From Saccharopolyspora sp. NFXS83 (GTDB taxonomy: Bacteria > Actinomycetota > Actinomycetes > Mycobacteriales > Pseudonocardiaceae), in contig NZ_JAPFGB010000009.1 in NCBI RefSeq assembly GCF_026241095.1, forward strand, positions 1 to 64,000: 64,000 bases of DNA, in the 5' to 3' direction. A model generated the notes under the pieces. It did no database searches. It had not been told where the DNA came from and saw only the letters and a program-made list of their open reading frames with translations. This document shows, piece after piece, positions 54,133 through 64,000 of the stretch (its first letter is position 1; each line of letters begins with the position of its first letter). A program made the translations under genes and the position numbers.

Positions 54133-57100
54133 CCGCACCGAGCGAACAGGTCGTCGGCGCACTGCGTGCCGCGCTCAAACAGGTCGACAGCCTGCGCGAG
54201 CACAACCGGCAGCTCACGGAGGCCGCGACCGAACCGATCGCGATCGTCGGGATGGCCTGCCGCTACCCCGGCGGCGTCCGGTCGCCCGAGGACCTGTGGC
54301 GGCTCGTCGACGACGGTGTCGACGCGATCGGCCCGATGCCGGGCGACCGGGGCTGGGACCTGAGCGCGCTGGACGCGTTCGGACCGGAGCGGGGCGGCCC
54401 GGTGGTGCCGAGAGAGGGCGGTTTCCTCGACGACGCCGCCGGTTTCGACCCGGGCGTCTTCCGGATCTCGCCCCGCGAGGCCCTGGTGATGGACCCCCAG
54501 CAGCGGCTGTTGCTGGAGGTGGGCTGGGAGGCGATGGAGCGGGCCGGCATCGACCCGGCCTCGCTGCGCGACGGCGACACCGGTGTGTTCGTCGGCGGCG
54601 GCACCGGCGACTACCGGGCCCCCACGTACGGCATGGAGTGGTCGACCGCCCAGTCGGGCAGCCTGCTGTCCGGCCGCCTCGCCTACACCTTCGGCCTGCG
54701 CGGGCCGAGCATGTCGGTGGACACCGGGTGCTCCTCTTCGCTGGTGGCGCTGCACCTGGCGATCCGGGCGCTGCGCGCGGGGGAGTGCTCGCTGGCGCTG
54801 GCCGGCGGGGTCACCGTGATGTCCACCCCGGCCGTCTTCGTCGAGTTCGCCGTGCAGGGCGCGCTGTCGCCGGACGGGCGGTGCAAGGCGTTCGGCGAGG
54901 GAGCCGATGGCACCGGCTGGTCCGAGGGCGCCGGCATGCTCGCGGTCGAACGGCTTTCCGACGCGCGGCGCAACGGGCACCGGGTGCTCGCGTTGCTCGC
55001 CGGGTCGGCGGTCAACGCCGACGGCGCCTCCAACGGGCTGACCGCCCCGAGCGGACCCGCCCAGCGGGCGGTCATCTCCGCCGCGCTCGCCGACGCGCGG
55101 CTCGGGCCCGCGGACGTGGACGTGGTGGAGGCGCACGGAACCGGGACCAAACTGGGTGACCCGATCGAGGCGCGGTCGCTGTTGGCCACCTACGGCAGGG
55201 ACCGGCAGCGACCACTGCTGCTCGGCTCGCTCAAGTCGAACATCGGCCACACCCAGTCGGCGGCCGGGGTGGCCGGGGTCATCAAGATGGTGATGGCGAT
55301 GCGGCACGGCATCGCGCCCCGGACGCTGCACGCAGGCACGCCCTCGCCACACGTCGACTGGTCGGCCGGGACGGTGTCGCTGCTGACCGAGCCCACGCCG
55401 TGGCCCGAGACCGGCCGGCCGCCGCGCGCCGCGGTCTCATCGTTCGGTGCCAGCGGCACCAACACTCACGTCGTGCTGGAGGAGGCCCCCACCGAGCCCG
55501 CCGACGCGGAGCCCGCCACGGTGGTGCCCCGGGTGGTGCCGCTGGTCCTGTCCGGGCGCGGCGCCGAGGCACTGCGCGCACAGGCGGTCGCCGTCGCGTC
55601 CCGTGTGGACAGTTCGGGCACCGGGACACCGCTGGACATCGGCTACTCGCTGGCGACCACCCGGTCGGCCTTCGAACACCGGGCGGTCGTGCTGGCCACC
55701 GGTCACGCGGGTGCGGCCGAGTCGCTGGCGGCGCTCTCCGAGGGTGGACGCGACGCCAACGTCGTCGAGGGTGTGTCGGCCGGTGGGCGGACCGCGTTCG
55801 TGTTCTCCGGCCAGGGATCGCAGCGGCTCGGCATGGGCCGCGAACTGCACGGCCGGTTCGGCGTGTTCGCCGAGGCCTTCGACGCCGTGGCCGCCGAACT
55901 GGACGGCCACCTCGGCACGCCGCTGCGCGACGTCGTGTGGGGCACCGCCCAGGCCCGGCTGGACGACACGGCGTGGACCCAGCCCGCGTTGTTCGCCGTC
56001 GAGGTGGCGCTGTACCGGCTGCTGCGGTCCTGGGGTGTCCGGCCAGACCTGCTGCTCGGGCACTCCATCGGGGAAGTCGCGGCAGCGCACGTGGCCGGTG
56101 TGCTCTCCCTGGCCGACGCGTGCGTGCTGGTGTCCGCGCGTGCCCGGCTGATGGGCGCCCTGCCCGCGGGCGGTGCGATGGTCGCGGTCGGTGCGGGCGA
56201 GGCCGAGGTCCTCGACCTGCTGGCCGGTCACGAACACCGGATTTCGGTCGCGGCGGTCAACGGCCCGGACGCCCTGGTGCTGTCCGGGGAACTGGCCGCC
56301 GTGACCGAGCTCAGCGAACAGCTGTCGGCCCGCGGTCACCGGACGAAGCGCCTGCCGGTGAGCCACGCGTTCCACTCGGCGCTGATGGACCCGATGCTCG
56401 ACGACCTGCGGGCCGCGCTGGCCGGCATCTCGTGGCATCCCCCGGAGATCCCGGTCGTCTCCGCCCGCACCGGCACGACCGTGACCGACGAGCTGGCCAC
56501 GGCCGGGTACTGGGTGTCGCAGGTGCGCGAGCCCGTGCGTTTCGGCGACGGTGTGCGGACGCTGGCAGCCTCGGGCGTGCGGGTGTTCGTGGAGGTCGGG
56601 CCGGGCAGCACGCTGTCCTCGTCGGTGCACGACACGCTCGCCACCGTGGCCGAGTCCGAAACCGAGGACGTGGCACGGGTCGTGGTGCCGGTGCTGCGCG
56701 ACGACCGCGACGAGGAGCCGGCCGCGGTGCACGCACTGGCCGAGCTGCACGCGGCGGGCGTGGCGGTGGACTGGCGGGCGTTCTTCGCCGGCACTGGTGC
56801 CTCCACGGTGGACTTGCCGACCTATTCGTTCCAGCGGGAGCGGTTCTGGCCGGTGACGGGCTCGCGGATGACCGACGCCGGCGGTCTCGGACTGGTCCCC
56901 GTCGAGCATCCGCTGCTCGGTGCGGCAGCCGTGCCCGCGGGCGGGGGAGCGGCCATGCTGACCGGCAAGCTGTCCGTCGCCACCCACCCGTGGCTGGCCG
57001 ACCACGTCGTCGGCGGCGAGGTACTGCTCCCCGGGACCGGGTTCCTCGAACTCGTCCTGTGCGCGGCCGACCAGGTCGGCTGCGACCGGGTGGATGAGCT

Positions 57101-60100
57101 GACCCTGTCCGCGCCGCTGATCCTCGGCGAGCGCGACCACATCGCGGTCCAGGTGTGGCTCGGCGTGCCCGACGAGACCGGCGGCCGTGAGGTGCGGGTG
57201 TACTCGCGACCGGCCCAGCTGGTGGACGGCGATTGGACGATGCACGCCGGCGGGACGCTCTCCCGTGCCGCCCGGCCGCTGGGAACGACCACAGCGGACA
57301 CCGTCGAATGGCCGCCTGCCGGAGCGGACGAGGTGGACATCGACGGCCACTACGACCGGCTCGCGACCACCGGACTGGTGTACGGCCCGGTCTTCCACGG
57401 ACTGCGCTCGGTCTGGCAACGCGACGGTGAGATCTTCGCCGAGGTCGCGCTGCCCGAACCGGACGGTCGCAGCCACAAGGCAGGTGCCTTCGGCCTGCAC
57501 CCCGCGTTGCTGGACGCCGCGTTGCAGGCCAGCGCGTTCCTGCCGGCCAACGCCGGGCGCAACCTCATGCCGTTCTCCTGGCGGGGCGTGAGCCTGCACG
57601 CCGCCGGAGCCTCGGTGCTGCGGGTGCGCTGGGCCGGCGACGGCACAGGTATCGCGCTGTCCGCGGTGGACTCCGTGGGCGAGCCGGTGATCTCGGTCGA
57701 GTCGCTGGCCCTGCGGGAGGCGCCGGGCCGACTGGACGCGACGGCCCGGCCCGGGGTGCGGGACGGAATGTTCCGGATGGACTGGCCCGCCGCCCCCGGC
57801 GTCGAACCCGCCGGAGCCGTCGAGGTGCTCGACGAGCTTCCCGGCGCAGACGTTCCGGCGGTGGTGTGCGTGGCGGTCGCCGGGTCCGGCGTCGGCCCGG
57901 ACGGCGTGCACGAGGTGACCAGCCGGGCGCTGGAACTGCTCCAGGCGTGGCTCGTCGGGGAGCGGTTCGCGGATTCGCGGCTGGTGCTGGTGACCCGTGG
58001 TGCCCAGGATCGCGATCTCGGCGCGGCGGCGGTGTGGGGTCTGGTGCGCTCGGCGCAGTCGGAGCACCCCGGCCGGTTCGCCCTGGTCGACGTGGAGGCA
58101 GACGAGGACGTAGCACTGGCCCTGCCGTTGCTGGACGACGAGCCGCAGGTGATGGTCCGCGATGGCGTGGCGCGGGTGGCCAGGCTGGCCCGCCTGGCTT
58201 CCGGCGCGGAACCGGAAACCGCCCGTGAGTGGGACCCCGAGGGCACGGTGCTGATCACCGGCGGCACCGGTGGCCTCGGTGGTGCGCTCGCGCGGCACCT
58301 GGCGGAGCGGGGCCAGCGTCGGGTCGTGCTCGTCAGCAGGAGTGGCCCGGACGCCCCCGGGGCGGCCGAGCTGACCGAGCTGGGCGCGGAGGTCCTCGCC
58401 TGCGACGTCTCCGATCGCGACGCCGTGCACGCGCTGGTGGCCGGGATCCACGACCTGACAGCCGTCGTGCACGCCGCCGGCGTGGTCGACGACGGTGTGC
58501 TGGAGTCGTTGACGCCGCAGCGGATCGACGCGGTGCTGCGGCCGAAGGTGGACGCGGCCTGGTATCTGCACGAGGCCACCGCCGACCGGCACGACCTGGC
58601 CGGGTTCGTGGTGTACTCCTCGGCCGCCGGGGTCTTCGGCAGCCCCGGGCAGGGCAACTACGCCGCGGCCAACGCCTACCTGGACGCGCTCGCCGCCTAC
58701 CGGCGTGGACTGGGCTTGCCCGCCGTCTCGCTCGCCTGGGGCCCGTGGGCGACCGAGGCGGGCATGACCGGCGAGCGCACCGCCGACTCCGGCGTGACGC
58801 TGATCGAGACAGGGCACGGCCTGGCCATGTTCGACCTCGCCACCGCGGTCGGTGTCCCGCTGGTGGTCGCCACCGCGGGCATGAGCGGTGCCCCGGCCCC
58901 GGCCGCGGTGCCGTCCGTCCTGCGCGACCTGGTCCGCACGGGCCGCCGGACCGCGGCCTCGCACGCCGTCGAGACGTCGGCAGCGGACCTCCCCGGCCGC
59001 CTGGCCGCCCTGCGTCCGGCGAAGCGGCCGGCGTTCCTGACCGACCTGGTGCGCGCGGAGGCCGCCCAGGTGCTCGCCCATGGTTCGGCCGACGCCATCG
59101 GCCCCCGGCAGGAGTTCCAGAACCAGGGTTTCAACTCGCTGACCGCGATCGAACTGCGCAACCGGCTCGCCGCCGTGACCGGCCTGCGCCTGCCGGCGAC
59201 TCTCGTGTTCGACTACCCCAACCCGGCCGTGCTGGCCACCTACCTGCTGGACCGGCTCGGCGGCGAGGTCAGCGCGGCAGTCCCCGGCGGTGTGGTGCCC
59301 CCGACCCCGGCCGTCACCGGCGACGACCCGATCGTCATCGTCGGAATGGCCTGCCGCTTCCCCGGCGGTGTGCGCAGCCCCGAGGACCTGTGGAACCTGG
59401 TGTACGAGGAGCGGCACGGGATTTCCGGCTTCCCCGCCGACCGCGGCTGGCAGTTCGGCCCGTACGACACCAGTGCCGCCCGCGGCGGCTTCCTGCACGA
59501 CGCCGCCGACTTCGACGCCGAGTTCTTCGGCGTCTCCCCGCGCGAGGCCGTCGCCATGGACGCGCAGCAGCGGGTCGTGCTGGAGACCGCGTGGGAGGCC
59601 ATCGAACGCGCCGGGGTCGACCCGCGGTCGCTGGCGGGCAGCGCGACCGGTGTTTACCTCGGCGCCACCGACGTCGGCTACGCCCACCTGCTCGGCGCCT
59701 CGGCCGAGGGCTTCGTGATGACCGGCACCATTGCCGCCATCGTCTCCGGGCGCGTGGCCTACAGCCTCGGGCTGGAGGGCCCTGCCGTCACCGTGGACAC
59801 CGCCTGCTCGTCGGCGCTGGTGTCGATGCACCTGGCGGCACAGGCGCTGCGGGCGGGGGAGTGCTCGCTCGCGCTCGCCGGTGGTGTCTCGGTGCTCGCC
59901 TCCCCCGCGCCGTTCCTGGAGTTCGCCCGCCAGGGAGGTCTCGCCGCCGACGGGCACTGCAAGGCGTTCTCCGACAGCGCCGACGGCACCGGATGGTCGG
60001 AGGGGGCCGGGGTGCTGGTGCTGGAACGGCTTTCCGACGCGGAACGCAACGGGCACCGGATCCTGGCGGTGCTGCGTGGCTCGGCGATGAACTCCGACGG

Positions 60101-63100
60101 TGCCTCGAACGGGCTGACCGCGCCGAACGGGCCGGCGCAGCAGCGGGTCATCCGCCAGGCGCTCGCCACCGCCGGGCTCGCGGCGTCCGATGTGGACGTC
60201 GTGGAGGCACACGGAACCGGGACGCGGCTAGGTGACCCGATCGAGGCGCAAGCCCTGCTCGCCACCTACGGTCAGGACCGCGACCGCCCGGTCCTGCTGG
60301 GGTCGGTGAAGTCCAACCTCGGTCACACCCAGGCCGCCGCCGGTGCCGCCGGGGTGATCAAGATGGTGCAGGCGATGCGGCACGGCGTGGCGCCCCGGAC
60401 CCTGCACGTGGACGCCCTCTCGTCCCAGGTGGACTGGACCGAGGGTGCGGTGACCGTGCTGAGCGAGCGGACCGAATGGCCCGCCGTCGACCGGCCAAGC
60501 CGCGCCGGGGTGTCCTCGTTCGGGGTCAGCGGCACCAACGCGCACGTGATCCTCGAACAGGCGCCGCCCGTGCCGGAGCGGCCACCCGCGACCAGCCGGC
60601 TGGTTCCGCTGGTGGTGTCCGGGCGGACCGAGGCGGCGCTGCGGGCACAGCTCGACCGGCTGACCCCCGGTCCGTCCGCTGTGGACACCGCGTTCACGCT
60701 CGCCACCGGGCGTACCGCGTTCGACCACCGCGCGGTCCTGCTGGCCGGTGCCGGCGAGCCGGTCGAGGTGGCCAGGGGCTCGGTCACACCGGGCAAGCTC
60801 GCGTTCGTCTTCTCCGGGCAGGGATCGCAGTGGCTCGGCATGGGCCAGGAGCTGTACGCGCGCTACCCGGCGTTCGCCGAGGCGTTCGACGCGGTGACGG
60901 CCGGACTGGCCGAGCCGGTGCGGGACGTGATGTGGGGCACGGACCCCGGCCCGCTGGACGACACCGGGTGGGCGCAGCCCGCGCTGTTCGCGCTGGAGGT
61001 CGCGCTCTACCGGCTCGTCGAGTCCTGGGGTGTCGTGCCCGACGTCGTGATCGGGCACTCCGTGGGTGAGATCGCCGCCGCACACGTCGCGGGCGTGCTC
61101 ACCCTCGCCGACGCCTGTGCGGTGGTAGGTGCCCGCGCGAGGCTCATGCGGGAGCTGCCCCGCGGTGGTGCCATGGTGGCGGTCGGCGCGGCTGAGGCCG
61201 AGGTGAGCGCGCTGCTCGTCGACGGGGTCACGCTCGCCGCGGTCAACGGGCCGGAGTCGGTGGTGCTCTCCGGCGAGGAGGGCCCGGTCGCGCGGGTCGC
61301 CGCGGCTCTGGCCGGGCGCGGGTACCGGACCCGGAAGCTCGTGGTGAGCCACGCGTTCCACTCGTCGCTGATGGACCCGGTCCTCGACGACCTCGCGCGC
61401 GCGCTCGACGGCCTGGAGCCGGGGGAACCGCACATCCCCATCGTGTCGGCGGTGACCGGCGAGCACGCGGGCGCGGAGGTGTACACGGCCGGGTACTGGG
61501 TGTCGCAGGTGCGGAGCACGGTCCGGTTCGGTGACGCGCTGCGCTCGGCGGTCGACGCCGGTGTCCGCACGGTGCTGGAGATCGGGCCGGACGGCCCGCT
61601 GTGCGCCGCCGCGCACGAGGTGCTGCCGATGGAATCGGCCGCGGTTCCCGCGCTGCGGCCCGACCTGCCCGAGGAACACGCCCTGCTGCGTGGGCTCGCC
61701 GCGCTGCACGTCGCCGGCGTGGACATCGACTGGCACGCCTTCTTCGCAGGCACCGGCGCGTCGCTCACCGACCTGCCGACGTACGCGTTCCAGCACGAGC
61801 GGTTCTGGCCCGCCACCACGCACCGCCCCGGGGACGCGGCCGGCCTCGGGCTGGTCGCCGCCGAGCACCCGCTGCTCGGCGCGGCCGTGCCGCTGGCTGA
61901 CGGCGACGGGGTGGTGCTGGCCGGCCACCTGTCGGCGGCGGCGCAGCCGTGGCTGGCCGACCACCGGGTCGGCGGCGCGATGCTGGTGCCCGCCACGGCG
62001 CTGCTGGAACTGGCCGTGCGGGCCGGCGACGAAGTGGGCCGTGCCCGGGTCGAGGAGCTGACCCTGCTCACCCCGCTGGTGCTGCCGGACAACGGCGGTG
62101 TCCAGGTCCAGGTCCGGGTCGCCGACCAGGACGAGACCGGACGGCGGATCATCACCGTCCACTCGCGGCCCGACGGCTCCGACAGGTGGATCCAGCACGT
62201 GACCGGCGCGCTGCTGCCCGGTGACGCCGACGGTTCGGCCGCCGAGCCGGGCTTCGCCGAGGTCTGGCCGCCGGAGCACGCCGAGCCGGTCGACCTGGCC
62301 GGCTGCTACGGGCGGTTCGCCGCGGCGGGGTTCGGCTACGGGCCCGCCTTCCACGGCCTGCGTGCCGTGTGGCGGCGCGACGAGGAGCTGTTCGCCGAGG
62401 TCGAGCTGCCGTCCGCGGTGGCCGACCAGGCGGGTTCGTTCGGGCTGCACCCGGCGCTGCTGGACTCGGTGCTGCACGCGCTGCTGGCGACCCGGCCGTC
62501 CGACGGGACGCCGCGGCTGCCGTTCGCCTGGGAAGACGTCACCCTGCACGCTTCCGGCGCCGCGGCACTGCGGGTGCGCTTGGTCGAACGGGGCGGTGAC
62601 GCGGTCGCCATCGAGGCCGCCGACGTCGCGGGCCGTCCGGTGCTCTCGGTCGGCGCACTGCGCGACCGCGCGGTGACCGATGAGCTGAGCGCACCGTCCA
62701 CTCCGGACTCTGCGGAGCTGTTCACCCTGACCTGGACGGACGCGCCCGCGGCGGCGGTGACGCCCGATCCCGTGCCGGTGCACGACCTGGCCGCCGGCTT
62801 GCCCGAGGGTGACGTGCCCCGGGTCGTGTGCGTCTCGGTGGCCGGAGCCGGTGACGACCCGGCCGGCGTGCGGGAGCTGACCGGCCGGGTGCTGGAGTCG
62901 CTGCGGGAATGGCTGGCCGAGAAGCGCTTCTCGGACTCCTTGCTGGTGCTGGTGACCCGCGGTGCGCCGGACGCCGATCTGGGCGCTGCCGCGGTGTGGG
63001 GCCTGGTGCGCTCGGCGCAGTCGGAACACCCCGGCCGGTTCGCCCTGGTCGATGTGGAGTGCGACGAGGACGTCGCGGTGGCGTTGCCGCTGCTGGTCGA

Positions 63101-64000
63101 GGAACCGCAGGTCGTGGTGCGCGACGGGGTGGCCAGGGTCGCCAGGCTGACCCGCCTGTCGTCCGCCGGGGTGCTGGAGCTGCCCGCCGGTGGCTGGCGG
63201 CTGGACGCCGGTTCCCGGGCCAGCCTGGCCGAGCTGACCGCGATTCCCAGTCCCGAGGCCGACGCGGAGTTGCGGGGCAGGCAGGTCCGGCTCCGCGTGC
63301 TCGCCGCCGGGCTGAACTTCCGGGACGTGCTGAGCGCGCTGGGGATGTACCCCGGCGAGGCGGGCGCGCTGGGTGCCGAGGCGGTCGGCGTGGTGACCGG
63401 GGTCGGCCCGGACGTGCGCAACCTGCGCCCGGGGGACCGGGTCATGGGGATCGTGGCGGGCGGGATGAGCTCTGCCGCGGTCGTGCTGGACGAGGGGGTG
63501 CTGACCACCGTGCCCGCGGATTGGTCCGACGAGGTCGCCGCGTCGGTGCCGCTGGTGTTCCTGACCGCGTGCTACGCCTGGACCGACCTGGCCGGGCTGC
63601 GGCCGGGAGAGCGGGTGCTGGTGCACGCAGGCGCGGGCGGCGTCGGCATGGCGGCGATCCAGCTGGCCCGGCATCTCGGTGCCGAGGTGTTCGCCACGGC
63701 CAGCGAGTCCAAGTGGGACGCCCTGCGGGAGCTGGGCCTTCCCGAAGACCACATCGCGTCGTCGCGGAACCTGGAGTTCGCCGCGAGGTTCCCGCGGGTG
63801 GACGTGGTGCTGAACTCCCTGACCGGTGAGTTCATCGACGCGTCCCTCGGCCTGCTCGGGCCGGGTGGACGGTTCCTGGAGATGGGCAAGACCGACATCC
63901 GCGACGGCGGGCTGCCCGACGGGGTGACCTACCGGGCGTTCGACCTGGCCGACGCGGGCCCTGACCGCATCGGCTCGATGCTCGGCGAGTTGCTGGAGTT
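54129..64000 (+). CDS. Type I modular polyketide synthase PKS2 (two modules seen, truncated by window)
   Basis: More than 3290 residues, cut at the window end. ATG at 54129 overlaps the PKS1 stop (ATGA) with GTCAGGA in front, so translation is coupled. The N-terminus is a short coiled-coil docking helix ([19 protein letters not shown]) matching the C-terminal docking region of PKS1. The order is KS-AT-DH-KR-ACP, then KS-AT-DH-ER and onward. Both ATs carry HAFH (malonyl). PKS2 continues the chain from PKS1. The rest of module 7, any later modules and the release domain are beyond the window. Confidence 0.95.
54234..59270 (+). other. PKS2 module 6: KS-AT(malonyl)-DH-KR-ACP
   Basis: KS reads VDTGCSSSL (Cys codon at 54729), Gly for the usual Ala, with EAHGTGT intact. 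AT has GHSIGE and HAFH. DH has [10 protein letters not shown] and [12 protein letters not shown] has [17 protein letters not shown] (B-type) and [14 protein letters not shown] reads GFNSL with Asn for Asp before the phosphopantetheine Ser (codon 59136). Predicted product: a trans double bond. Confidence 0.9.
59320..64000 (+). other. PKS2 module 7: KS-AT(malonyl)-DH-ER-(KR-ACP beyond window)
   Basis: KS has VDTACSSAL (Cys codon at 59805). AT has GHSVGE and HAFH. DH has [10 protein letters not shown] and [11 protein letters not shown] has [15 protein letters not shown] and NADPH motif [14 protein letters not shown]; the Tyr in GMYPG is the residue associated with 2S methyl products, irrelevant here because the extender is malonyl. 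The window ends inside ER. Predicted product, if KR is intact: a fully reduced methylene. Confidence 0.88.

Noticed and set aside
55437-63752. Long minus-strand open frames (1591 and 1174 aa) opposite PKS2
   Set aside because: Same shadow effect; no recognisable domains, and PKS2 motifs are intact in the + frame starting at 54129.

Overview
This 64-kb window is high-GC actinomycete DNA, probably from a member of the Pseudonocardiales. The evidence is very GC-rich third positions with long antisense shadow ORFs, a WhiB3/WhiD-type regulator, a large ATP-binding LuxR (LAL) regulator, type II NADH dehydrogenase and actinomycete-style ribosome binding sites. It falls into two parts separated by a tRNA-Ala(GGC) gene at 14382-14454. 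The genus is not determined from the sequence.

Part 1 (1-14.4 kb) looks like ordinary chromosome. It holds a secreted lipase, a TetR regulator divergent from a cytochrome P450 with a nested palindromic operator between them, a carboxylesterase/metallo-beta-lactamase pair divergent from a LAL regulator, a UvrD-like helicase, a GNAT acetyltransferase, a whiB3-type gene, a small DUF6158-like protein and ndh. After the GNAT gene lies an unannotated element of about 300 bp (11713-12014). It has 51-nt imperfect terminal inverted repeats and encloses an array of eight G-N-A triloop mini-hairpins.

Part 2 (14.7-64 kb, cut by the window end) is the left part of a type I modular polyketide cluster for a glycosylated product. 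Four genes match the forosamine-type steps of spinosyn: a 2,3-dehydratase, a 3-ketoreductase, a PMP/[2Fe-2S] 3-dehydratase with the exact C-X57-C-X1-C-X7-C spacing, and a 4-aminotransferase. They imply a 4-amino-2,3,4,6-tetradeoxyhexose. The only nucleotide-sugar 4,6-dehydratases in the window are two GDP-mannose 4,6-dehydratase paralogues that share a nearly identical 600-bp block. There are two glycosyltransferases, a type II thioesterase, a heterodimeric ABC exporter with one degenerate ATP site, and a P450 leading directly into the PKS genes. PKS1 (7770 aa, five modules) and PKS2 (two modules seen, truncated) are translationally coupled. PKS1 begins with a docking domain and has no loading module, so the first PKS must be encoded elsewhere. 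The predicted extender order is malonyl, malonyl, methylmalonyl, malonyl, malonyl, malonyl, malonyl. Module 5 has a dead KR, and module 7 carries DH and ER.

Six 16-nt palindromic boxes in cluster promoters resemble the known PAS-LuxR (PimM-type) operator consensus as I recall it. No such regulator is in the window, so one is predicted outside it. For three genes (both glycosyltransferases and the thioesterase) the box is centred 31.5-32.5 nt upstream of the start codon and no clear ribosome binding site is present, which suggests leaderless transcripts.
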